21,361 nucleotides of DNA from JANPLN01 sp041736155 (GTDB lineage: Bacteria; Bdellovibrionota; Bdellovibrionia; Bdellovibrionales; JAGQZY01). A program made the position numbers and the translations under genes. The notes under the pieces are model-generated. The model was not told where the DNA came from, did not search any database, and saw only the letters and a list, made by a program, of their open reading frames with translations. Below, in pieces: positions 14,681 to 21,361 of the stretch (its first letter is position 1; every line of letters begins with the position of its first letter). Location: contig JBGSUL010000022.1 in NCBI GenBank assembly GCA_041736155.1, positions 1 to 21,361 on the forward strand. The letters are read 5' to 3'.

Positions 14681-15574
14681 CTAATGAAGTTTTTTGAGAG
14701 TTTGATACAGGCTTTTCACCTGCTCGGAGGCAACATGATATCGTTTGCCACACATCTCGCACTGCACATCGACCGGCTCTTGAGCGGCAATCATTTTTTG
14801 CAGCTCCTCGACGCCTAAAAGCTGCAAAGATCCCATCACCTTGTCGAGACTGCACGAACAAGCAATCTGCACCGTATGAGGATGCGCCCAGTAACGACCT
14901 TCGTGACCAATAAAAAACATCTTCAATAAATTTTCGCCGTTCACATCGGGAGCAAGACTCTGCGAAAGAGCACCCATAGCCCGCAAACTACTCTCCACTC
15001 GCTCTACATCTTCCTGCGAATGCCCCGGCATCATTTCCACGAGCAGTCCACCCGCGGAAGTGACCACACCTTCACTTCCCAAAATCACTCCGGCTGTCAA
15101 TACACAGGGGATTTGTTGGGAGATGCGAATGTAGCTGGCAAGATCATCGGTGATTTCGCCACTTTCAATAAGCACTTGGCTAATTTGCGGTCGTGATGCG
15201 CCCTTGATATAAGTCGACACAGTGAGCGTGCCCGCTCCCACATGGGGAGCTAAAATTAAATTTCCTCGCTCCACGGACATCGGTAATTGCGGCTCGGCAA
15301 TAAATGCTCGCACACTGCCCTCATAAGAAGCCTGAGCAAAAACCATACGCATCGCGCCGTCACACTTCATTTGTACCGAAATCGCCTGCTCATCTTTTAA
15401 TTGCGTAGCTAAAAGAGTTGTACCAATCAGCGTGCGTCCTAAAGCGAGAGTGGATGTGGGCGACGTATGTTGCAGCGTGCGTAAATGATTTAATAAATCT
15501 GTGCACACGATGGCGGAGGCACGAATTGTACCCTCTGCGTTCATAAATTTATATAAAGTAGCTTGCTTATTCAT
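14681..15574 (-). CDS. hslO: Redox-regulated chaperone Hsp33
   Basis: Hsp33 is a cytosolic holdase that is switched on by oxidation, when a zinc-binding cysteine centre forms disulfides. This 297-residue protein has the family length. The zinc centre is intact: Cys239 and Cys241 (CSC) and Cys272 and Cys275 (CEMC). Core motifs include LGRTLIGTTLLAT, IPCVLTAGVILGSEG, AGGLLVEMMPG and LLKMFFIGHEGRYW. The gene converges on the kinase gene (10 bases apart) and is divergent from the histidine phosphatase gene. No strong ribosome binding site precedes the ATG; GAGT lies seven to ten bases upstream. Confidence 0.95.
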   Translation of the reverse strand: MNKQATLYKFMNAEGTIRASAIVCTDLLNHLRTLQHTSPTSTLALGRTLIGTTLLATQLKDEQAISVQMKCDGAMRMVFAQASYEGSVRAFIAEPQLPMSVERGNLILAPHVGAGTLTVSTYIKGASRPQISQVLIESGEITDDLASYIRISQQIPCVLTAGVILGSEGVVTSAGGLLVEMMPGHSQEDVERVESSLRAMGALSQSLAPDVNGENLLKMFFIGHEGRYWAHPHTVQIACSCSLDKVMGSLQLLGVEELQKMIAAQEPVDVQCEMCGKRYHVASEQVKSLYQTLKKLH

Positions 15575-15620
15575 GGAGACTCATTGTTTAACACTCAAAT
15601 CTATGTCAGCCTACCAAAAT

Positions 15621-16076
15621 ATGAAAATCTACATTTTAAGGCACGGAGATCGCGGCATGGGCTACGGCGATGTGGCACTTTCGCAAACCGGCCAACAACA
15701 AGCTTTGCAGATTGCGCAGAATGCCACTTTTCAGGATGTAAATCTGATTCTTTGCTCGCCCAAAATTCGCACACAACAAACCGTGCAACCGCTCCATGAT
15801 CGTTTGGGCATCCCCCTGCAAATCGCCGTCGAACTGGATCAACGCCGTTCCATCGAAACGGAAGCGGAATTTAACGGACGTGTTTTACGTTTTTTTGATG
15901 AATGCCTCGAAGTTCACCGCGAAAAAACTCTACTGCTCTGCTCCCACTCGGACTGGCTCCAGGCCGCCCTCATGAATCTACCCTTGCCCCAAGCCAAAGC
16001 GGCTGGCTTAAGTTTTTTTAGTTGCGCAGATTACCGCACGTTAACCTATGAAAATAAAATATGGGATATCCAATGA
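15621..16076 (+). CDS. SixA-like histidine phosphatase superfamily protein
   Basis: From ATG 15621 the protein is 151 residues, close to SixA-type phosphohistidine phosphatases. The RHG motif is Arg7-His8-Gly9 (ILRHGDRG), the second arginine is Arg50 (SPKIRTQQT), and His109 (CSHSDW) completes the active site. Small size and lack of a large cap domain favour a phosphatase of phosphoprotein over a phosphoglycerate mutase. The substrate is not known. A start at ATG 15603, six codons earlier, is possible; neither has a Shine-Dalgarno sequence. Its TGA overlaps the ATG of the next gene (ATGA). Confidence 0.87.
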   Translation: MKIYILRHGDRGMGYGDVALSQTGQQQALQIAQNATFQDVNLILCSPKIRTQQTVQPLHDRLGIPLQIAVELDQRRSIETEAEFNGRVLRFFDECLEVHREKTLLLCSHSDWLQAALMNLPLPQAKAAGLSFFSCADYRTLTYENKIWDIQ

Positions 16077-16645
16077 CTTTATGGTGTGTGGGACGAAATT
16101 ACCAAGAGCATGCCCGCGAACTCAACAACCCCATTCCCGAAAAGCCCCTGATATTTATCAAAGCAGGTGCCTGCCTCCACGAGGGAAAAACCTTCACCCT
16201 TCCCACATGGGCTGGGGAAATCCATCATGAGTGTGAACTTGCAATTCAATTGAATGCTCACCTCCAACCTGAAAAGTTAGCCTTGGCGTTGGATCTGACC
16301 GCACGCCAACTACAAACCCAACTCAAAAATAAAGGCGAACCATGGACCTTGGCGAAAAGCTTCCCCCAGAGCTGCCCGATCAGCCCAGCCATTGCTTGGC
16401 CCGAAGATTTTACGAGTTTACATTTTGAATTTTATAAAAATTCTCAACTGGCTCAAAAAGGCCTGGTTCAGGACATGATTTTTTCTGTCCCCGTTCTTTT
16501 AGATTACCTGCGCACGCACTTCCCTCTGCAGGCGGGAGACTGGGTCCTAACGGGAACTCCTGCAGGTGTTGGCCCGCTCAAAACTGGTGATAAACTCACC
16601 GCCCAAATTCAAGGCAAACTCTCCATGGAGTGGGCCGTTATTTAA
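16073..16645 (+). CDS. Fumarylacetoacetate hydrolase family protein
   Basis: The 190-residue protein starts at ATG 16073, overlapping the upstream stop (ATGA); an ATG at 16061 is also in frame. It begins with GRNYQEHARELNNPIPEKPL, typical of the FAHD1/YcgM group. Metal ligands are likely Glu53 and Glu55 (IHHECEL) and Asp74 (ALDLTAR). It has KSFPQSCPISPAI and the conserved GDWVLTGTPAGVGPLKTGD near the end. Family members hydrolyse C-C bonds in acylpyruvates or decarboxylate oxaloacetate. It is shorter than the roughly 220 residues usual for YcgM, chiefly by compact loops. The exact substrate is unknown. Confidence 0.9.
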   Translation: MTLWCVGRNYQEHARELNNPIPEKPLIFIKAGACLHEGKTFTLPTWAGEIHHECELAIQLNAHLQPEKLALALDLTARQLQTQLKNKGEPWTLAKSFPQSCPISPAIAWPEDFTSLHFEFYKNSQLAQKGLVQDMIFSVPVLLDYLRTHFPLQAGDWVLTGTPAGVGPLKTGDKLTAQIQGKLSMEWAVI

Positions 16646-16668
16646 TACTCCCATACTCTAAGTTTTGT

Positions 16669-16838
16669 TTTTTTCAGAGCTTTTCTTCTTTTTAAAAAAG
16701 CCCCAAGAGAGATATCGCGTGCGTGCGGGGCGTATCCGAGGCGCAGCATCGAAGATGATGCGACCCGAAGACGACCCGCGGCCGTCGAGCGCCATCTCTC
16801 TTGGGGCTTTTTTAAAAAGAAGAAAAGCTCTGAAAAAA
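16669..16838. terminator. Perfect 45-bp inverted repeat with embedded bidirectional terminator
   Basis: Bases 16669-16713 are the exact reverse complement of 16794-16838. Within the arms, AAAAAAGCCCC (left) and GGGGCTTTTTT (right) form a GC stem with A- and T-tracts, the layout of a terminator that works both ways. Pairing extends about 25 bp beyond the tracts to CAGAGC/GCTCTG. The loop (16714-16793, 80 nt) is GC-rich, can fold further (GCGGG 16725-16729 with CCCGC 16775-16779), and contains TCCGAGGC (16735-16742) and CGCAGCA (16742-16748), which also occur in the loop of the hairpin at 1251-1369. It ends the histidine phosphatase/FAH transcript before putA. Confidence 0.9.
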
Positions 16839-16864
16839 TCAAAGTGCGGTGGCATGATCGCCCA

Positions 16865-16894
16865 TTGACGACACCCCCTGGGTCGGGACATACT
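16865..16894 (+). promoter_or_regulatory. Candidate putA promoter
   Basis: TTGACG (16865-16870), 18 bases, then CATACT (16889-16894). The first box matches well, the second four of six. The expected transcript would start near 16901 with a leader of about 20 bases. The position, between terminator and gene, is right. Confidence 0.4.
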
Positions 16895-16908
16895 CCGCCC
16901 CATAATTT

Positions 16909-16915
16909 GAGGGGG
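16909..16915 (+). promoter_or_regulatory. Ribosome binding site fixing the putA start
   Basis: GAGGGGG ends six bases before ATG 16922. The frame is open upstream into the hairpin to an ATG at 16844, but the site and the family's usual start favour 16922. Confidence 0.75.
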
Positions 16916-16921
16916 TTTTTC

Positions 16922-19858
16922 ATGGACTTACAAAAGCGTATTGAATCTAAGGGTCGCGAGATTTTCCAATCCCTGGGCGACAATGGCCAATCAATTTTTA
17001 ATAAAGATTGGTGGTACGGAAAAATCATGGAATGGAGCATGCAAAACCCGGCGTTTAAAACGCAAATGTTTCGTTTTGTCGATGTGCTCCCCACTCTTTC
17101 CTCCAGCTCCGAAGTCACACGCCATCTCAAAGAATATTTTGCAGAAGGTGGCGACAACCTGCCCTCGGTTTTTAATTTTGGTCTCGGCTTAGGTTCCTTG
17201 GCTCCCGGCCTCATGGCCGGCACGATCAAAAAGAACGTCGTGCAAATGGCAAAAATGTTTATCACTGGTGAAAATCCCGAAGAAGCCATTGTTGTCCTTA
17301 AAAAATCACGCAAAAACAAAATGACCTACACTCTGGATATTTTGGGCGAAGCGTGTTTGAGCGAAAGCGAAGCGCAGGATTATCAAAACCGCTATATGGA
17401 ATTGATGGGCTGGCTGACAAAAGATAGCAAAAACTGGGACTACGAGCCGCTCATTGACACCGACCACTTGGGCCCCATACCCAAAGTGAATATCTCCGTC
17501 AAAATCACCGCTCTTTATTCACAAATTCACCCCGAGGCCTGGCAACATTCCATCGACATGGTGAAAGAGCGTCTCCGCCCTATCTTTCGCAAAGCCAAAG
17601 AAGATTTTGTTTTTATCAACGTCGACATGGAAAAGTACGCCATCAAAGATTTAACCATCGAAGTGTTTAAACAACTTTTGATGGAAGATGAGTTTAAAAC
17701 ATATCCGCATTTGGGTATCGTAATACAAGCCTATTTGCGCGACTCTCTCAAGGACGTGCAAGCATTGACTGAATTTGCGAAAAAACGCGGAACTCCGTTT
17801 TCCATCCGTTTGGTTAAGGGTGCCTACTGGGACTACGAAACTGTGGGAGCTCGCCAAAAAAGTTGGCCCATTCCGGTTTACACAGTCAAAGCCCAATCCG
17901 ATGCTAATTACGAAGATTGTACCAAATTTCTTCTCGACAATCATCGCTACATCAAAGTGGCCATCGCTTCTCACAACATCCGCTCCATAGCTTTTGCGAT
18001 GAGCTACGCCGAAGAGCTCGGTCTGCCTAAGAATATTTTCGAAGTCCAAATGCTCTTTGGTATGGCCGATCCGTTTAAAAAATCCATCGTCACGCAAGGA
18101 TATCGTCTGCGCGAGTATTGTCCGGTGGGCGAGATGCTACCGGGAATGTCGTACCTCGTACGTCGTCTCTTAGAAAACACATCCAATGATTCTTTCTTGC
18201 GCTCTAAGTTCTCTGACAATGCCTCCGATCAAGCGCTTCTTGCCGACCCCAAAATTAAACTCACTGGTTTAAAAGATCTCGACTTTGCTAAACCTCTCTT
18301 TGTCAACGAAGCTCCGGTGGATTTTGCTCTCGCACCTGCGCGTGACAAAATGAATCGCACTTTAGATTCCTTTAAAAAAACTCAGTACGGGAAAAAATGG
18401 CCCGCGTGCATTCAAAACGAATGGGTGACGTCTTCCGAATGGCTCAACAGCATGAACCCGTCCACCGGCGAAGTGATCGGTCAGATCACAGCGTGCACGA
18501 CGGAACAAGCCGAGACCGCTATGCAGGCCGCCCAAAAAGCGTTTGTCACGTGGTCCACAACTCCTGCCGAAACTCGCGCCGCCATTTTAGATAAAGTGGC
18601 CGATATTTTTGTTCGCGATCGTTATGAAATTTGCGCCAGTCAAATTCTCGAGGCCGGCAAAGGTTGGAAAGAAGCCGATGGCGATGTGACAGAATCCATC
18701 GACTTTCTCCGTTACTACGCTGCCGATATGCGCAAGTTGGATAAACCGCGCCGTGTAGGTGGTGTCCCCGGCGAAATCAGTCTTTACAGCTATCAAGGTC
18801 GCGGCGTGAACGTGGTGATTGCTCCTTGGAATTTCCCTCTGGCTATTCTCACAGGAATGGTTGCCGCCTCCGCAGTGACTGGCAATACCGTGGTGATGAA
18901 ACCTGCCGAGCAGACTTCGATCATCGCGACCTATCTGATGCGTGCCTTTATTGAAGCTGGTGCACCGAAAGGTGTGATCAACATGATTCTCGGTCGTGGC
19001 GAAGTGGTGGGCGAATATCTCGTGAATCACCCGAACACCGTGATGATTTGTTTTACTGGCTCAAAAGATGTGGGCATGCGCATTTTGCAAAAATCCTCGG
19101 TTCTCCAACCTGGACAAAAACACATCAAACGCACCATCACCGAACTTGGCGGCAAGAACGCCATCATTATCGACTCCGATGCCGACCTCGATGAAGCTGT
19201 CGCTGGTGTTCTCTATTCAGCGTTTGGATTCCAAGGACAAAAATGTTCAGCGTGCAGTCGCGTGATTGTATTGGAAGATGTTTACGATCGTTTTGTGGAT
19301 CGTTTAGTCGAATCCGCTCGTTCCATCGAAATGGGCCCATCAGAAAACCCAGCCTCGTGGATGGGACCCGTGATTGATAGCGAAGCTTGTGAGCGCATCA
19401 AAAGATACATTGAGCTTGGAAAACTGGAAGGAAAACTTCTTTTCCAAGGAGCCGCGAATGAAACGCGCGGCTTTTTTGTTCCTCCGACAATCTTTGCCGA
19501 CATCGCTCCCAACGCTCGCCTTGCTCAGGAAGAAATCTTTGGACCTGTGCTCGCAGTGATGAAAGCGAAGTCGCTTGAAGAAGCACTACAAATCGCCAAC
19601 GGCACGGACTACGCATTGACGGGTGCCTTCTTCTCGCGCAGCCCAGGCCATATCGAAAAGGTAAAAACAGAATTCAACGTGGGCAACCTGTACATCAACC
19701 GCGGCTCCACCGGTGCCATGGTCGATCGCCACCCTTTTGGCGGCTTCAAACTCTCCGGCGGCGGCAGCAAAACCGGCGGCCCCGATTACTTGGTACAATT
19801 TATGGATCCGAAGGTCACAACGGAGAACACCCTTCGTCGTGGTTTTGCTCCAGACTGA
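16922..19858 (+). CDS. putA: Bifunctional proline dehydrogenase / L-glutamate-gamma-semialdehyde dehydrogenase
   Basis: PutA oxidises proline to pyrroline-5-carboxylate with FAD, then oxidises the semialdehyde to glutamate with NAD. The 978-residue protein has an N-terminal helical region, the FAD barrel (about 185-430) with NISVKITALYSQIHPEAW, FINVDMEKYAIKDL, IRLVKGAYWD and the substrate-site segment ending YLVRRLLEN. The dehydrogenase half (about 500-960) has APWNFPLAI, Glu741 (ELGGKN), the nucleophile Cys775 (GQKCSAC) and EEIFGPV. It has no N-terminal ribbon-helix-helix DNA-binding domain, so it is a metabolic enzyme and not its own repressor; this is the type of about 980-1000 residues found in many bacteria. 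Two small genes follow, the first after 13 bases. Confidence 0.96.
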   Translation: MDLQKRIESKGREIFQSLGDNGQSIFNKDWWYGKIMEWSMQNPAFKTQMFRFVDVLPTLSSSSEVTRHLKEYFAEGGDNLPSVFNFGLGLGSLAPGLMAGTIKKNVVQMAKMFITGENPEEAIVVLKKSRKNKMTYTLDILGEACLSESEAQDYQNRYMELMGWLTKDSKNWDYEPLIDTDHLGPIPKVNISVKITALYSQIHPEAWQHSIDMVKERLRPIFRKAKEDFVFINVDMEKYAIKDLTIEVFKQLLMEDEFKTYPHLGIVIQAYLRDSLKDVQALTEFAKKRGTPFSIRLVKGAYWDYETVGARQKSWPIPVYTVKAQSDANYEDCTKFLLDNHRYIKVAIASHNIRSIAFAMSYAEELGLPKNIFEVQMLFGMADPFKKSIVTQGYRLREYCPVGEMLPGMSYLVRRLLENTSNDSFLRSKFSDNASDQALLADPKIKLTGLKDLDFAKPLFVNEAPVDFALAPARDKMNRTLDSFKKTQYGKKWPACIQNEWVTSSEWLNSMNPSTGEVIGQITACTTEQAETAMQAAQKAFVTWSTTPAETRAAILDKVADIFVRDRYEICASQILEAGKGWKEADGDVTESIDFLRYYAADMRKLDKPRRVGGVPGEISLYSYQGRGVNVVIAPWNFPLAILTGMVAASAVTGNTVVMKPAEQTSIIATYLMRAFIEAGAPKGVINMILGRGEVVGEYLVNHPNTVMICFTGSKDVGMRILQKSSVLQPGQKHIKRTITELGGKNAIIIDSDADLDEAVAGVLYSAFGFQGQKCSACSRVIVLEDVYDRFVDRLVESARSIEMGPSENPASWMGPVIDSEACERIKRYIELGKLEGKLLFQGAANETRGFFVPPTIFADIAPNARLAQEEIFGPVLAVMKAKSLEEALQIANGTDYALTGAFFSRSPGHIEKVKTEFNVGNLYINRGSTGAMVDRHPFGGFKLSGGGSKTGGPDYLVQFMDPKVTTENTLRRGFAPD

Positions 19859-19871
19859 GTCCTCCAGCCAC

Positions 19872-20333
19872 ATGGAAGATTTAGAGAGCTTTATTGTTAA
19901 AGCCAAAAAGAATGGTTGGGTTGGCTCCGAACCTGGAGGGCAAAAAATCCCGCCCTCACGCCCAGGCTCGTTGGATATCACCTTCGCAGAGGGAGACTTC
20001 TTTTACCAAGATTCATTTGTTGGGATTTCTGATTTTTGTGGCCAAGAACAGGTATGTTACAAAGGGAAGCCTGTTTGGAGCCAGGCTTACTACGGTTGGA
20101 TTGTTCGTACTGATTTAATCGATGGCCACCGTACGGTTGAAGTTTTAAGAGCCGCCCTCAGCGCCATGTATTGTGCGGGAAAATTTTTGGGGTCTTTTGA
20201 GTTCTCCCACGGAGAATTCCTTTATCAAGATAAAAATGAAGGAACTTTCTCCAACTTCACCGGTATAGAGGAAATCCGATTCAATAGCGAAGTCGCTTAT
20301 CGCCTTCGTTACTTTGGAGGAACAGTGAAATGA
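19872..20333 (+). CDS. DUF5680-like domain protein
   Basis: The 153-residue protein starts at ATG 19872. It carries the sequence pattern I associate with DUF5680: SRPGSLDITFAEGDFFYQDS, FVGISDFCGQEQV, then KPVWSQAYYGW. A second, related arrangement occurs near the end (FEFSHGEFLYQDKNEGTFSNFTGIEEI), suggesting an internal duplication: each half has a GxFxYQD element followed by F-x-G-x-E. No enzyme signature or export signal is visible. The function is unknown. It ends in an ATGA overlap with the next gene, so these two work as a unit, probably read through from putA. The ribosome binding site is weak. Confidence 0.75.
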   Translation: MEDLESFIVKAKKNGWVGSEPGGQKIPPSRPGSLDITFAEGDFFYQDSFVGISDFCGQEQVCYKGKPVWSQAYYGWIVRTDLIDGHRTVEVLRAALSAMYCAGKFLGSFEFSHGEFLYQDKNEGTFSNFTGIEEIRFNSEVAYRLRYFGGTVK

Positions 20334-20725
20334 GCCCAGTCAATTCTTTCGTTCATCATTTAGACAACAACGAATTTATCCAAGCCAAGGAATTTTTAGA
20401 TTTGGACGTTATTTATAAATTCCGAGGCAAAGAGATTATCGGAGCTGATAATGTAATCGGTTGCTACCAAGGCAGTTATGAATCTGTCGAAGGTCAATTG
20501 GATGAAATCATATTAGAATCTGAGATTATTGATTTAGGATCTGATCGATATCGAACAAACTACATAGATATTCTTTTCAAGAATGGCAAACAGCATACGC
20601 ATCGTTGTTATCAAGTCTTGCAGTTTTCCAAAGGAAAAATTAAAGCCATAGAACATTTTGATATTGATGGTGAAGTTCAGTTGCTTGAGACTTTCTTCAA
20701 AGAAAATGGAATTATAAGAAAATAA
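20330..20725 (+). CDS. NTF2-like/SnoaL-type small protein
   Basis: The 131-residue protein starts at ATG 20330 with GGAGG nine bases upstream, overlapping the previous stop. Its order of elements fits the NTF2-like cone fold: an N-terminal helix (FVHHLDNNEFIQAKEFL), a short strand with YKFRGKEIIGADNVIGCYQ, then alternating beta strands (YRTNYIDILFK, KQHTHRCYQVLQF, KIKAIEHFDI). Such proteins bind or convert small molecules or act as immunity or regulatory partners. No catalytic residues can be assigned. It may act with the DUF5680-like protein. Confidence 0.65.
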   Translation: MSPVNSFVHHLDNNEFIQAKEFLDLDVIYKFRGKEIIGADNVIGCYQGSYESVEGQLDEIILESEIIDLGSDRYRTNYIDILFKNGKQHTHRCYQVLQFSKGKIKAIEHFDIDGEVQLLETFFKENGIIRK

Positions 20726-20744
20726 TTTATTTTGAAAGGCATCG

Positions 20745-20788
20745 AATCCAGCGTTAGCAAAAAATATTAAAGCATTAGGGGCTGGATT
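20745..20788. terminator. Possible terminator between convergent genes
   Basis: AATCCAGC (20745-20752) pairs with GCTGGATT (20781-20788), an eight-base stem around a 28-base loop, followed by TTAAA on the plus strand. The loop is long and the T-tract short, so it is a weak candidate in the 106-base gap that otherwise holds nothing recognisable. Confidence 0.3.
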
Positions 20789-20831
20789 TAAATAGCCAAG
20801 CGAAATGGGCCTCTTCAATCTAAAAAATTAA

Positions 20832-21254
20832 TTAATGCGCCTTAAATCCTAGCACCTTAAAATTTCCATAGGGAGACTCTTCGATTGTCACTTCTACTAG
20901 TAAGAGTTTTGCTTCATAATTTAAGTCATTAGCGTTTGGTGGCGTAGTACCTAGAGTATATTGTTCCACAGTAATAGCTTTTGAAAAGCCTATGGCAACC
21001 AAGTGTGTTGAGGTATTTTTATAGACAAAGCCTTCTGGCCTATCGCTTACCATAAGTACATTATTATGAGTGACCTCTAACGCAGCGATGGTACTTACAC
21101 TTTTTGCTTGTGTATAACCCGCATCAAGTAGTGTCTTACGTTTTTCCAAGAAAGCATCAGGCATGGGTAAGTGATTATTTCCGTTTAAAGATTCGAAAAC
21201 AACACATGCTGGTAAGTCAACCTGGACTGCGGGCGTAAAGCTGGAGTCTAACAC
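20832..21254 (-). CDS. Unknown protein, probably lacking its original N-terminus
   Basis: The frame encodes 140 residues from GTG 21254. No ribosome binding site precedes this GTG, and the frame stays open for 20 codons further (to 21314) with protein-like sequence (NIEQLGPARYCNFFTV) but no ATG, GTG or TTG before a stop. The visible part has mixed helix and strand (LLVEVTIEESPYGNFKVLGF at the end). There is no signal peptide at the GTG. The family is not recognised. Its upstream end runs into the leader of a transposase-like start, so it may have been cut by an insertion. Confidence 0.5.
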   Translation of the reverse strand: MLDSSFTPAVQVDLPACVVFESLNGNNHLPMPDAFLEKRKTLLDAGYTQAKSVSTIAALEVTHNNVLMVSDRPEGFVYKNTSTHLVAIGFSKAITVEQYTLGTTPPNANDLNYEAKLLLVEVTIEESPYGNFKVLGFKAH

Positions 21255-21288
21255 GGTGAAGAAGTTACAATAGCGGGCTGGCCCAAGC

Positions 21289-21306
21289 TGCTCTATATTC
21301 AGAGCA
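21289..21306. repeat. Small inverted repeat upstream of transposase-like start
   Basis: TGCTCT (21289-21294) and AGAGCA (21301-21306) flank a six-base centre; TATATT at 21294-21299 resembles a -10 box but has no -35 partner at the right distance. It could be a regulatory hairpin in the leader of the following gene or chance. Confidence 0.25.
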
Positions 21307-21321
21307 TTTAGGAGTCAGGAA

Positions 21322-21361
21322 ATGGGAAAGCCAAAGAGAAAATTCAGCGACGAGGTAAAAC
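21322..21361 (+). CDS. Start of a possible IS3-type transposase OrfA, cut by the window edge
   Basis: ATG 21322 follows AGGAG by seven bases. The 13 visible codons read MGKPKRKFSDEVK, which strongly resembles the start of IS3-family OrfA (helix-turn-helix transposase subunit), where a basic KPRRKFS-E-FK pattern is common. Too little is in the window to confirm it. The insertion sequence end would be expected within some tens of bases upstream; its inverted repeat was not identified. Confidence 0.5.
   Translation, partial: MGKPKRKFSDEVK

Noticed and set aside
16844..16921. In-frame extension of putA upstream to an ATG at 16844
   Set aside because: It begins within the base of the hairpin region, has no ribosome binding site and adds low-complexity residues, while ATG 16922 has GAGGGGG at ideal spacing.
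16665..17319. Open frames on both strands running through the long hairpin at 16669-16838
   Set aside because: They arise from the palindromic and GC-rich sequence, and overlap putA in another frame; the translated text is low-complexity and repeats itself on both strands as expected from an inverted repeat.

Overview
The window is a gene-dense bacterial chromosome segment of moderate GC. It carries lnt, hslO, mutS2, a fused PutA without a DNA-binding domain, a lipoprotein metzincin, a secreted subtilisin and several small exported proteins of unknown function. This mix points to a Gram-negative proteobacterium-like host and fits the Bdellovibrionota best. That assignment is an inference from gene style; there is no rRNA or other marker here to confirm it.

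Layout. 1-1158: a possible truncated minus-strand gene at the left edge, then an exported ParB-like-fold protein. 1159-1516: a gene-free stretch holding a 42-bp-stem hairpin and the leader of a subtilisin. 1517-7404: S8 protease, a convergent zinc-ribbon membrane protein, and the divergent lnt-mutS2 pair, in which mutS2 starts inside lnt. 7483-10390: a small secreted protein faces a minus-strand run made of two small unknown proteins, a coiled-coil/alpha-crystallin fusion and a SAM methyltransferase translationally linked to it. 10559-12381: a protein with a tandemly duplicated PBECR2-like domain, a small unknown gene and a lipoprotein metalloprotease. 12660-14670: an OmpR-type response regulator overlapping its histidine kinase. 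14681-16645: hslO (minus), then a SixA-like histidine phosphatase overlapping a fumarylacetoacetate-hydrolase family enzyme. 16669-16838: a perfect 45-bp-arm hairpin that includes a bidirectional terminator. 16922-20725: putA followed by a DUF5680-like and an NTF2-like gene. 20832-21361: a minus-strand unknown gene that appears to lack its proper start, next to the first codons of what looks like an IS3-type transposase.

How the genes fit together. Envelope and stress themes recur: Lnt matures lipoproteins (the metzincin is one candidate substrate), Hsp33 and the crystallin fusion are chaperone-type, and the subtilisin, metzincin and small exported proteins act outside the cytoplasm. PutA supplies proline catabolism. 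No CRISPR array, tRNA, rRNA, prophage or complete mobile element was seen.

The most unusual items are the two very long hairpins with related loop motifs, the coiled-coil/alpha-crystallin fusion coupled to a methyltransferase, the duplicated PBECR2-like protein, and promoters placed so that lnt and the response regulator could be transcribed as leaderless mRNAs.
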